Source: Pseudomonas sp. CCC3.1 (lineage in GTDB: Bacteria; Pseudomonadota; Gammaproteobacteria; Pseudomonadales; Pseudomonadaceae). Taken from it: DNA of 64,000 nucleotides. The stretch lies in assembly GCF_034347405.1 (NCBI RefSeq), contig NZ_CP133778.1, positions 620,001-684,000 on the forward strand. The letters run 5' to 3'. Each line of letters begins with the position of its first letter. The stretch's first letter is position 1. Below, piece by piece: positions 18,156 through 26,238 of this stretch. The position numbers were made by a program, and so were the translations under genes. The notes under the pieces are model-generated. The model saw nothing but the letters and a program-made list of their open reading frames with translations, made no database searches and was not told the origin of the DNA.

Positions 18156-18941
18156 TTATTCTTCGGAGCTGTCATCCAAACGCCAGTAACCGACGGCCTT
18201 AACGAATTCATCGTTCAAGTCATGGGTGTCGAGCAATACGCGGCGTACTTTGCGCGACAGCGCGCTTTCGGTGGCGACCCATGCGTACAGGTCGCCACTC
18301 GGGATCTTCAGCTTTTCAACGGTGCGCAGCAAATCCTCGCCTGGCGCATCGCGATGTACCCAGATCACCTCAACGGAAGCGGCGCTTTTCAGCGGCTGTT
18401 CCTCTTGCGCATTTTCGACTTCAACCACAACCAGTGCACGGCGATTGGCCGGCAACTCTTCAAGACGACGAGCAATCGCAGGCAGGGCGGTTTCATCGCC
18501 GATCAACAGATAGCTGTCAAAAATGTCCGGCACGATCATCGAGCCGCGTGGGCCGCCGATGTGCAGGAACTGACCCGGCTGGGCCTTCGCTGCCCAGGTG
18601 GAGGCAGGGCCGTCACCGTGCAACACAAAATCCAAATCCAGTTCCAGTGTGTCCAAGTCATAGCGGCGTGGGGTGTAGTCGCGCATAGGGGGCATGGCGT
18701 TGCTTTTGGCCCCGGCGCTTAACGCCAGGTTTTCAAGCGCGGTCTTTTCTTCGTCGGTCTGTGGGAAAAACAGTTTCACGTGGTCGTCACTGCCCAAGCT
18801 GATAAAGCCTGCCAGCTCGGGCCCGCCCACGGTGATGCGGCGCATGCGCGGGGTCAGGTCGACCACGCGCAATACTTCCAGTTTGCGGCGTTTGATTTCA
18901 TGCATGACGCGGTGAATGGTTTGGGTATTAGCGGTATTCAT
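18156..18941 (-). CDS. Siderophore-interacting FAD protein, YqjH-type ferric reductase
   Basis: The 261-residue cytoplasmic protein has the SIP family layout: an FAD-binding barrel (about residues 15-130) with MRDYTPRRYD and GPASTWAAKAQPGQFLHIGGPRG, then an NAD(P)H-like domain with DSYLLIGDETALPAIARRLEELP and the C-terminal VGYWR. It reduces ferric siderophore complexes to release iron. Its ATG overlaps the stop of the upstream PadR-type gene (ATGA) and AGGAGA lies eight bases before it, so the two are translationally coupled. The pair matches yqjI-yqjH of E. coli in content, although in E. coli the genes are divergent. Confidence 0.9.
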   Translation of the reverse strand: MNTANTQTIHRVMHEIKRRKLEVLRVVDLTPRMRRITVGGPELAGFISLGSDDHVKLFFPQTDEEKTALENLALSAGAKSNAMPPMRDYTPRRYDLDTLELDLDFVLHGDGPASTWAAKAQPGQFLHIGGPRGSMIVPDIFDSYLLIGDETALPAIARRLEELPANRRALVVVEVENAQEEQPLKSAASVEVIWVHRDAPGEDLLRTVEKLKIPSGDLYAWVATESALSRKVRRVLLDTHDLNDEFVKAVGYWRLDDSSEE

Positions 18942-19519
18942 TCAGCGTTCTCCTGCGCAGGCTGGGCAGTGACAGGACCATCGACGATGGCTTTGGCGGT
19001 GTTATTGAGCAGGTCTCGCACGCGGGCAATTTCGGCCGGGTTCCAGCGCCCGTGGTGCATTTGCAAAGCGTGGCGCAGGTTGTGCACCGCTTCGTGAATT
19101 TCGGCAGGGCGATCATGCCCGCGCAAGGAGCGCTTGCTGACGTCGATGCGCATGCGCACACCGTCCAGGGCAATGGTTTGATCGATCAGCGATTGGCGAC
19201 CGGCGTCGGTCACGCTGTAGCGTTTTTTCCCGCCTTCGGCGTCGCCTTCAATCAGTTCACTTTCTTCAAGAAAGGTCAGGGTCGGGTAGATCACGCCGGG
19301 GCTCGGGCTGTAAGCGCCATCGAACATGCCTTCGATTTGGCGAATCAGGTCGTAGCCGTGGCAGGGCTGCTCGGCAATCAAGGCCAGCAGCAGTAATTTC
19401 AGATCGCCGGGGGCGAATACGCGTGGGCCGCGTCCACCGCGTTGACCGGCTCGTTTTTCGAAGCCGTCTTGGCCCACGTTGTGTTCGCGATGGTTGTGGT
19501 GGTGATGATGTTCTCTCAT
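18938..19519 (-). CDS. PadR-family metal-responsive repressor, YqjI-like
   Basis: This 193-residue protein has a His-rich head, MREHHHHHNHREH, then a PadR winged helix (about residues 38-110: GDLKLLLLALIAEQPCHGYDLIRQIE, PSPGVIYPTLTFLEE) and a C-terminal helical dimerisation part. E. coli YqjI has the same His-rich extension; it binds nickel and iron and represses yqjH. By analogy this protein senses metal through the poly-His segment and controls itself and the downstream reductase. An 18-bp perfect palindrome 32 bp upstream of the start is the likely operator. Confidence 0.88.
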   Translation of the reverse strand: MREHHHHHNHREHNVGQDGFEKRAGQRGGRGPRVFAPGDLKLLLLALIAEQPCHGYDLIRQIEGMFDGAYSPSPGVIYPTLTFLEESELIEGDAEGGKKRYSVTDAGRQSLIDQTIALDGVRMRIDVSKRSLRGHDRPAEIHEAVHNLRHALQMHHGRWNPAEIARVRDLLNNTAKAIVDGPVTAQPAQENAE

Positions 19520-19551
19520 TTCTCTTCGTCCTCTGTGTTTGTGAGAAGCAA

Positions 19552-19569
19552 CTTAAGATATATCTTAAG
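19552..19569 (-). promoter_or_regulatory. Operator palindrome for the YqjI-like repressor
   Basis: CTTAAGATATATCTTAAG is a perfect 18-bp palindrome, 32 bp upstream of the repressor start codon. Location and symmetry fit autoregulation; binding itself is inferred. Confidence 0.65.
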
Positions 19570-19628
19570 AATGCACAAATAGAGCTGACGAACGGTAATG
19601 ATTCGCAACAATGGGTTCACTTCAGAAA

Positions 19629-19720
19629 CCTGTGGGAGCCTGGCTTGCCAGCGATGCAGGCAATGCGGTTTTTCTGTTAAACCGCGTCGATACAATCGCG
19701 GGCAAGCCCGCTCCCACAGG
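19629..19720. repeat. REP pair of the CCTGTGGGAGC type
   Basis: CCTGTGGGAGCCTGGCTTGC and an imperfect inverted copy (GGGCAAGCCCGCTCCCACAGG region) enclose about 45 bp with AATGCGGTTTTTC. It is a different REP subfamily from the GTAGGAGCG copies. It ends one base before the stop codon of the PBP-like gene. Confidence 0.85.
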
Positions 19721-22700
19721 TTATTTGCTTGCTGTTTGCACTGGGGCGGGCACCTGACACAACGTATGGGTGCCTGTTTGCAGGTACGGCGTGAGGATCG
19801 GCGCCATGCCTTTGAGCACTTGCACCGGTAGCGCGGAGGTGAATTTGAAGGCTTGCGCCGAGCGGCCCGGAACGAAGGCGGTCAGGGTGCCGAAGTGTTT
19901 CGGGCCGATGTAAAACACAAACGTGGCGGTGCGATTGATCGACTTGGAGCTGATGACCCGCCCGCCCGCGCCCATGCTTTCGATGCGGTTGTCACCGGTG
20001 CCGGTCTTGCCGCCCATGGCCAAGGGGCTGCCATCATTGAGCTTGAAACTGCCCGATACCCGTCGCGCAGTACCGGCATCGACCACCTGTGAAAGGGCTT
20101 CGCGTATCGCGGTCGCCACTTCGCTGGGCATGACCCGCACGCCTTTGTCCGGGTCGTTGACCAATCGGGTTTCGTAGGGGGTATCGGCGGCGAAATGCAG
20201 GGTATCAATGCGCAACACCGGCAAACGTACGCCATCGTTGAGGATGATGCCCATCAGTTCGGAGAGCGCTGCTGGGCGATCCCCCGAGCTGCCCAGTGCG
20301 GTGGCGAGAGAGGGCACCAGATGGTCAAACGGATAGCCCAGTTTCTGCCAGCGCTGATGAATGTCCAGGAACGCTTCGATCTCCAGCATGGTGCGAATCC
20401 GGCTGTCGCGGGCGCTCTTGTGACGGCTTTTGAATAGCCAGCTGTAAACCTCCTGACGCTCAAACTCGCTGGCAGCGGCGGCTTGCTGGAAGGTGGCTTG
20501 CGGGTTTTTCAGTAAATAGCCCAGCAGCCATAGGTCCAGCGGATGGACTTTGGCAATGTAGCCCTGATCTGGCAGGTTGTAGGCCCCCGGCCCATAGCTT
20601 TGGTAGAGCTTGTTCAAGCGTTCGTCAGTGATTTTGTCGGTGCGCAGATGAGAGCGGACAAAACTGTTGAAAGCGGTCTGGTCGGCGTTCGGGAACAGGT
20701 AGCGATGCACCGCCGACACTCTGATCGCAGTGGGGTGCATGCTGTCGAGGAAGGTATCAAGGCGCGCCGTTGAGTCCTTGCCTTTGTACTTTTTCCAGAA
20801 CTTGAGCATGTAGGTGGTGCCTTCGCGGTCAGCAAAGCGGCTCAGGTATTCCTGGCGACGCGGATTTTGATCATCGCTCAACAGGTCGGAGTTGTTGCTC
20901 GGCGACTGATAGGAGGTGTAGCGCACCACGTCGCGCATCAACCGTACAAACGGCAGGTTGATCGACTCACGGATCGCGTCGCGCAAGCTGGGGCTGCGGT
21001 TGTTGTCCTGGTTACGAAAGTTGTGAAAGTGATGCAGGCCGCCACCGGTGAAAAAACCTTCGCCGGGGTTGGCTGAATATTGGCGATTGAGGGCCGCGTC
21101 GAGCATGGGCGCGAGTTTGGCGCCGGGGTTTTGAATCAGATAGCCCAGGGCCCAGCGGGTCAGGGGATCTTGATCGCTCATCTGGATTTTTTTCAGGGTG
21201 GTGCTGGACTGTTCGCCGTAACGATCATGCAGCTCGGCAATAATCTGCAAGTAAGTGGTCAGCACCCGCAGTTTGGCGGTCGAGCCCAGTTCCAGTTTGC
21301 TGCCTTCGTTGATGTCGAACGGCTGATCGGTGCTGTCGGTCTGCACCCGCGCCCGCGCGCCGTCCGGGGTGAGTTCAAACAGGGTGAAGCTGTAACGCAC
21401 TTGCGCGGTGCTGGCTGGGGTCAGCAGGCTCGGGCCCAGCAGGCCGAGTGTGCTGGCAACGGCAGGGTCGGCCAGTTGTTGCAGGTACGTGCTGACCTGA
21501 CCTTGCAAGTCAGCCTGCAAGGTGCTGGTGGCCGACAGATCAAGGCGGTCCAGGTCATACAGCGGGCGTTTGAGCAGCGTCGACAAACGACTGCGGGCCA
21601 CGCTGATGCCTTTGTTGGTTTCGATGGCCTGTGTGGTCGGCGCCAGTTGCCAGTCGCGATAGATCGCGTGGCTGGCCAGCGCGGCAGACGCCAGTGCGGG
21701 GTCTATCACGTTGTTCTGCGCCAGCAAGCGGATGTGGCTGTCAGTCAATTGCGCCAGTTCTTTGCGGCCCTTGGTCAAATAATACGAAGGTCGCCGCTGG
21801 GCAATCATCAGCGACAACACTTCGCGCAATGCCAGCCCTTTGCTTGCCAGACTGTGAGCATCCGTGGCGGTGCTGGCCAGTTGCTGGTTGACCTGATTGA
21901 AGTCGCTGTCGTACCACACGCGCAACCCTTCAGCCATGCCGTGAACTTCGCCGTGGCCGGGTACGGCCGAGAGCGGCACGCTGTTGAGGTAATCACGCAC
22001 CACTTTTTGCCGGGCCAGCAAAGTCTGCGGGCCGTCCTGATAAGCCCGCACGCTGGCTGAAACCATCTGCCGCAGTTTTTCGCTGCCCGACACCGTCAGG
22101 CCATCGGGCGAGTGCCGATATTTCTCCAACTGCGTGGCCAGCGTGCTGCCACCCGCAGATTGCCCCGGCAGATGCAGCATTTTGGCGATTTGCGAGTACG
22201 CGGCCATGGCAAAACGCGGCCAGTCCACGGCCGGGTTGGCCAGCGGCTGCTTGGGGTCTAGCAGGTCGCGGTTTTCAATAAACAGCAGGCTGTGTACGAC
22301 CACTGGCGGAATTTGCGCGAAGTTGGCGTACAGCTGCTGCGGGTAATTGTATTGATAGAGCGAGGCGCCCGAGCAGTCAGTGATGGAGAGTCCGGCCTGA
22401 ATCTTTTCTGCGTACGGGACGAAAAAACCCTTCTGGCTGTAGCTCAGTAGTTCAGGTGAAAAGCGCGTCTGTTGTTCGATCATGTAGCCGCGTTTTAGCA
22501 GGCGCGGTAGAAAGTCGCCCAGTGCGCTGTAGCCCAAACGTTGATCGAAAGGCCCGTTGCCGGGATAGAGCATCGAGTTGCTGGGGCCTGCGTGCATTGA
22601 ATAGCTGAGAGAGGCGGCAAAGTGGCTGAACTCACGCGCCTGGAGTTTCGAGGTGCGTACCTCTTTGGCGATGGCAAAGCCCAGAGCAATCAGTCCGAGC

Positions 22701-22837
22701 AGCAACAACAGCCAGAACAGACGCCATGCATAGCGTTTACCCCGGCCTTTTGGCTTTTGTGGCGGTGACGGGTGCTCTGCCATTGTTGCGGGTGGCTCCG
22801 ACGTTGTATTGGAATTGGAATGCCACAGTGCGCCCAT
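19721..22837 (-). CDS. Divergent class A penicillin-binding protein / transglycosylase
   Basis: This inner-membrane protein has about 1038 residues, with one N-terminal helix (LFWLLLLLGLIALGFAIA). A GT51-like region follows: the catalytic Glu lies in FIENRDLL in place of the usual ED..F..H, and AGGSTLATQLEK replaces GGSTITQQ. A transpeptidase-like domain has STAK (SxxK) near residue 520, SIN (SxN) near 632 and KTGTG near 950. About 315 residues separate SxN and KTG, much more than in ordinary class A PBPs, so there is a large inserted region. Glycan polymerisation and crosslinking are inferred from the motifs. The start is uncertain: GTG at 22852, ATG at 22837 and an ATG 18 codons later are possible. 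Confidence 0.8.
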   Translation of the reverse strand: MGALWHSNSNTTSEPPATMAEHPSPPQKPKGRGKRYAWRLFWLLLLLGLIALGFAIAKEVRTSKLQAREFSHFAASLSYSMHAGPSNSMLYPGNGPFDQRLGYSALGDFLPRLLKRGYMIEQQTRFSPELLSYSQKGFFVPYAEKIQAGLSITDCSGASLYQYNYPQQLYANFAQIPPVVVHSLLFIENRDLLDPKQPLANPAVDWPRFAMAAYSQIAKMLHLPGQSAGGSTLATQLEKYRHSPDGLTVSGSEKLRQMVSASVRAYQDGPQTLLARQKVVRDYLNSVPLSAVPGHGEVHGMAEGLRVWYDSDFNQVNQQLASTATDAHSLASKGLALREVLSLMIAQRRPSYYLTKGRKELAQLTDSHIRLLAQNNVIDPALASAALASHAIYRDWQLAPTTQAIETNKGISVARSRLSTLLKRPLYDLDRLDLSATSTLQADLQGQVSTYLQQLADPAVASTLGLLGPSLLTPASTAQVRYSFTLFELTPDGARARVQTDSTDQPFDINEGSKLELGSTAKLRVLTTYLQIIAELHDRYGEQSSTTLKKIQMSDQDPLTRWALGYLIQNPGAKLAPMLDAALNRQYSANPGEGFFTGGGLHHFHNFRNQDNNRSPSLRDAIRESINLPFVRLMRDVVRYTSYQSPSNNSDLLSDDQNPRRQEYLSRFADREGTTYMLKFWKKYKGKDSTARLDTFLDSMHPTAIRVSAVHRYLFPNADQTAFNSFVRSHLRTDKITDERLNKLYQSYGPGAYNLPDQGYIAKVHPLDLWLLGYLLKNPQATFQQAAAASEFERQEVYSWLFKSRHKSARDSRIRTMLEIEAFLDIHQRWQKLGYPFDHLVPSLATALGSSGDRPAALSELMGIILNDGVRLPVLRIDTLHFAADTPYETRLVNDPDKGVRVMPSEVATAIREALSQVVDAGTARRVSGSFKLNDGSPLAMGGKTGTGDNRIESMGAGGRVISSKSINRTATFVFYIGPKHFGTLTAFVPGRSAQAFKFTSALPVQVLKGMAPILTPYLQTGTHTLCQVPAPVQTASK

Positions 22838-22852
22838 AGTCAGTCGATCCAC

Positions 22853-23170
22853 GTGCGCCTATTGATTGCGCTCAAGAGAAGCGTAGACGGTGCTCGGCGC
22901 AGGCGAAGGATTTGTGAAGGCCTTGCACAGACTTTCCTTATCAGGATGAAGGCAGCGTGCCACCTTTTAAAATGTAGGAATAGAGCCTTCTAGACGGGGA
23001 AATACGTCCTAGGTAGGGGAATGACTGTGCACCAACCCTGTGCAATACTCGCCGCCGATCTCAGTAGGGCATTTCCTTTATGACCGGTCGACCCACAAGG
23101 TATGAGCCATTCACAAGGGGGAGCCAGGCAACCGGCCCGGCTTTCTAGAGCACTCTACTGATGCACACCC
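22853..23170. other. Divergent intergenic region
   Basis: The gap contains the promoters of the PBP-like gene (left) and the permease (right). I see no open frame with a good start and no strong terminator hairpin. A short direct element GTGCA...GTGCAA near 23028-23045 is the only pattern noted. Confidence 0.4.
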
Positions 23171-23178
23171 AATAACAA
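23171..23178 (+). promoter_or_regulatory. Crc/Hfq catabolite motif in the permease leader
   Basis: AATAACAA fits the AANAANAA (CA) motif bound by Hfq-Crc in pseudomonads. It lies just ahead of the GAGG ribosome site and 19 bases before the ATG, the usual position for translational repression. The gene product, an amino acid permease, is a typical target class. Confidence 0.5.
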
Positions 23179-23196
23179 TTATGAGGTTGTACTTTT

Positions 23197-24615
23197 ATGC
23201 CAGTCGGCAACCACCAACCCCACGGTGAAACCGCGCAGGGCGGCCCGCTCAAACGCGAGCTGGGCGAACGCCACATCCGCTTGATGGCGCTGGGCGCCTG
23301 TATCGGCGTCGGCCTGTTTCTGGGCTCGGCCAAAGCGATTGAAATGGCCGGGCCGGCCATCATGCTGTCTTACATCCTGGGTGGCCTGGCCATTCTGGTG
23401 ATCATGCGCGCCCTCGGCGAAATGGCCGTGCACAACCCGGTAGCCGGCTCTTTCAGCCGCTACGCCCAAGACTACCTCGGCCCATTGGCGGGCTTTTTGA
23501 CCGGCTGGAACTACTGGTTCCTGTGGCTAGTGACCTGTGTCGCGGAAATTACGGCGGTCGCGGTGTACATGGGCATCTGGTTCCCTGACGTTCCGCGCTG
23601 GATCTGGGCCCTGGCGGCGTTGATCAGCATGGGCTCGATCAACCTGATTGCGGTCAAGGCGTTCGGTGAGTTCGAGTTCTGGTTCGCCTTGATCAAGATC
23701 GTCACCATCATTGCGATGGTGCTCGGCGGTATCGGCATCATTGCCTTTGGTTTCGGCAATAACGGCGTGGCGTTGGGTATCTCCAACCTCTGGGCCCACG
23801 GCGGCTTTATGCCCAATGGCATCCAGGGCGTCTTGATGTCCCTGCAAATGGTGATGTTTGCCTACCTCGGCGTAGAAATGATCGGCCTGACCGCCGGTGA
23901 AGCGAAGAACCCGCAAAAGACCATCCCGAGCGCGATTGGCTCGGTGTTCTGGCGCATTCTGCTGTTCTACGTGGGCGCACTGTTCGTGATTCTGTCGATC
24001 TACCCATGGAACGAAATCGGCACCCAGGGCAGTCCGTTTGTGATGACCTTCGAGCGTCTGGGCATCAAGACCGCCGCTGGCATCATCAATTTCGTGGTGA
24101 TCACGGCCGCCTTGTCGTCCTGTAACGGCGGCATTTTCAGCACCGGCCGCATGCTTTACAGCCTGGCGCAAAATGGCCAGGCCCCGGCCAACTTCGCCAC
24201 CACCTCCAAAAACGGCGTGCCGCGTAACGCGCTGCTGCTGTCGATTGCGATGTTGCTGTTGGGCGTGGTGCTCAACTACCTGGCACCTGAAAAAGTGTTT
24301 GTGTGGGTGACGGCGATTGCGACCTTTGGTGCAATCTGGACCTGGCTGATGATCTTGCTGGCGCAGTTGCGCTTTCGCAAAAACCTCAGCCCAGAAGAAG
24401 CGGCCAGCCTCAAGTACCGCATGTGGCTCTACCCTTACAGCTCGTACGCGGCGTTGGCGTTCTTGCTGATGGTCGTCGGGTTGATGGCCTACTTCGAAGA
24501 AACCCGCGTGGCCCTGTTTGTAGGCCCGGCGTTCCTGATTCTGCTGACGGTGTTGTTCTACGTGTTCAAACTGTCGCCTAAAGAACAGACGCCAGCGGCT
24601 TCGCCAGCTCGCTAA
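23197..24615 (+). CDS. ProY-like amino acid permease (APC superfamily)
   Basis: This 472-residue inner-membrane amino acid permease has about 12 hydrophobic helices. It begins LKRELGERHIRLMALGACIG, followed by GVGLFLGSAKAI and the GEMAVHNPVAGSFSRYA segment after TM2. Strong resemblance to ProY/AroP-type transporters is seen at MFAYLGVEMIGLTAGEAKNP and at YPWNEIGTQGSPFV. Proline or another neutral or aromatic amino acid is the probable substrate; the sequence alone does not decide. The ATG follows GAGG at a 10-base spacing. It stands alone, with a hairpin at its 3' end. Confidence 0.87.
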   Translation: MPVGNHQPHGETAQGGPLKRELGERHIRLMALGACIGVGLFLGSAKAIEMAGPAIMLSYILGGLAILVIMRALGEMAVHNPVAGSFSRYAQDYLGPLAGFLTGWNYWFLWLVTCVAEITAVAVYMGIWFPDVPRWIWALAALISMGSINLIAVKAFGEFEFWFALIKIVTIIAMVLGGIGIIAFGFGNNGVALGISNLWAHGGFMPNGIQGVLMSLQMVMFAYLGVEMIGLTAGEAKNPQKTIPSAIGSVFWRILLFYVGALFVILSIYPWNEIGTQGSPFVMTFERLGIKTAAGIINFVVITAALSSCNGGIFSTGRMLYSLAQNGQAPANFATTSKNGVPRNALLLSIAMLLLGVVLNYLAPEKVFVWVTAIATFGAIWTWLMILLAQLRFRKNLSPEEAASLKYRMWLYPYSSYAALAFLLMVVGLMAYFEETRVALFVGPAFLILLTVLFYVFKLSPKEQTPAASPAR

Positions 24616-24630
24616 ACAGGCTGGAACCGA

Positions 24631-24660
24631 CCCTGTAGGAGTGAGCTCGCTCTTACAGGG
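24631..24660. terminator. Short palindrome between convergent genes
   Basis: CCCTGTAGGAGTGAG faces CTCGCTCTTACAGGG as a 30-bp near-perfect palindrome derived from a single REP arm pair. It overlaps the last codons of the OpgC gene. It lacks a T-tract and may act as a REP-type 3' boundary. Confidence 0.6.
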
Positions 24661-25768
24661 GGCGATTAGGCGGCAGCCCCAGCCGCTTGTTCCAGTCGAG
24701 CCACATGGCCAGTACGGCCATAAGTCCCACGCCCAACAGCGCACTGAACACTTGCATGATCCAGGCATCATCGCCCAGCGCGTTGAACATGTCCGCCAGC
24801 GGGGCCAGGATCACGCCCAGGCAGAACACCTCCAGCGAGTAACGGCCCATGCGGCAGATTTGCCGGGCAAACCACTGGTTGAGCCAATCGCTGTGCGGAA
24901 CCAGTTTGGCCACCACATAGACCAAGGCCAGAAAGTGCAGCAAGCGCATGGGCGACAAGTTGGTCTTGCTGATCGGGTATATCAGTTCACCCAATGCCAC
25001 AGGCATGAACGCCTCGTGCACCTGCGGCCACTTCCACGACAGCGCCAACAACCCGGTAAGCAGCAGATAAACAGCAGCGCTCAAGAACAGTGGCTGACGG
25101 CGTAAAGGTCGAGGGTCAATGGCAGGGTTATTTTGGCTGTACAGCGCCAGCGCTCCCCCGAGAATAAACAGGAACTGCCAGGCCATGGGGTTGAAAAACC
25201 ACACCCCGCCTTCTTGCGACGACAGGTTCCAGTATGGCGCTATCAAATACAGGGCCAGTGAAACACCCACCACGTAGCGTGCCTTGCGCAGCAGCATCGG
25301 CAGTACCAGCGGCAAACCGATCAGCAGCACGATGTACAACGGCAAGGGGTCCATCAGGTTGGGTTTGAAGCGCAATAGCAATTCATCGGTGAGCGCCTGT
25401 TGCGGGTTGCTCAAGAAGTATTGCAAGCCCATGTCCTGCACCAGATCACGGGTTTCAATGTGGCTGTTGGCAAAGAAAACGATGCCCATCAGCACCGCCA
25501 GCAAAAAGATATGCACCACATACAGCACCCAAGCGCGCCGCAGGATTTTCACGCTGGCAACCAGCAAACCATCACGCCGGGCAATTTTCCCGTAGGCCAG
25601 CACGGCGGCATACCCGGCCAGAAACACGAAAATCTCGGCCGCATCACTGAGACCGAAATTACGCACGGTCAATGCAGCCAGCGGGTTATGCGGGATGTGG
25701 TCCCAGAAAATAAAGATCAGCGCCAGACCTCGAAAAAAGTCGATGCGCAGATCGCGTCCGTTAAGCAT
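24653..25768 (-). CDS. OpgC-domain membrane protein
   Basis: This 371-residue integral membrane protein of the OpgC/acyltransferase-3 type has about ten hydrophobic helices. It starts RDLRIDFFRGLALIFIFWDHIPHNPL, which contains the family FRG and DH residues, and has LSDAAEIFVFLAGYAAVLAYG next, characteristic of OpgC. OpgC proteins add succinyl groups to periplasmic glucans or modify other surface glycans. No opgG/opgH neighbours are in the window, so the actual acceptor is unknown. Confidence 0.85.
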   Translation of the reverse strand: MLNGRDLRIDFFRGLALIFIFWDHIPHNPLAALTVRNFGLSDAAEIFVFLAGYAAVLAYGKIARRDGLLVASVKILRRAWVLYVVHIFLLAVLMGIVFFANSHIETRDLVQDMGLQYFLSNPQQALTDELLLRFKPNLMDPLPLYIVLLIGLPLVLPMLLRKARYVVGVSLALYLIAPYWNLSSQEGGVWFFNPMAWQFLFILGGALALYSQNNPAIDPRPLRRQPLFLSAAVYLLLTGLLALSWKWPQVHEAFMPVALGELIYPISKTNLSPMRLLHFLALVYVVAKLVPHSDWLNQWFARQICRMGRYSLEVFCLGVILAPLADMFNALGDDAWIMQVFSALLGVGLMAVLAMWLDWNKRLGLPPNRPL

Positions 25769-25932
25769 GACGGCGTTTACTCAACCATAGGTTTAATGAA
25801 AATCGACGAGCGCAGTGTGAGTGCGCGCTATTTATCGGCGGCGCGCAGGGTGCGGGTATTGCGCAGCAATTGCAAAGGCTGGCTATTGCAGAATGTCTCA
25901 GGGCAGCGCGTATTGGCCGCCCGTCTGTTTAA

Positions 25933-26217
25933 TCAAAACGCGTCCATGAACATAAACGTGCACTCACGTGCCTGACACGCGTTGATCTGCGGCACCAGCC
26001 GTCTGAAGTGCTCACTTTGGCAGTGAGCATTCAGCGCGGCTTGATCGGGCCATTGTTCAACGAAGATGAAATGCCCCGGGTCTTTTTGATCAATGTACAA
26101 GTCGTAAGCAATACAGTCGGGCTCCAAACGGGTTTTTTCCACCAGCTCGGCGTACCAAGGGCGCACCTTTTCGAGGTGTTCAGGTTTGATGAAGTCTTCA
26201 GCAATGACTTTCAACAC
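25933..26217 (-). CDS. Antibiotic-biosynthesis-monooxygenase (ABM) domain protein
   Basis: This 94-residue protein of the dimeric ferredoxin-like ABM/YgiN family has LKVIAEDFIKPEHLEKVRP, DLYIDQKDPGHFIFVEQWPD and HCQSEHFRRLVP. Such proteins are small quinol monooxygenases or dehalogenase-like helpers. GTG at 26217 is chosen as start because AAGGA lies eight bases ahead; a frame extension to 26238 would begin exactly at the end of the glutamate-synthase-like gene. It follows that gene closely on the same strand, suggesting one operon. Confidence 0.8.
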   Translation of the reverse strand: MLKVIAEDFIKPEHLEKVRPWYAELVEKTRLEPDCIAYDLYIDQKDPGHFIFVEQWPDQAALNAHCQSEHFRRLVPQINACQARECTFMFMDAF

Positions 26218-26238
26218 GTTTACAGTCCTTGTACGCAC

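Noticed and set aside
23527..24771. 414-codon minus-strand open frame
   Set aside because: It is opposite the ProY-like permease; the His- and Gln-rich translation is typical of antisense frames.
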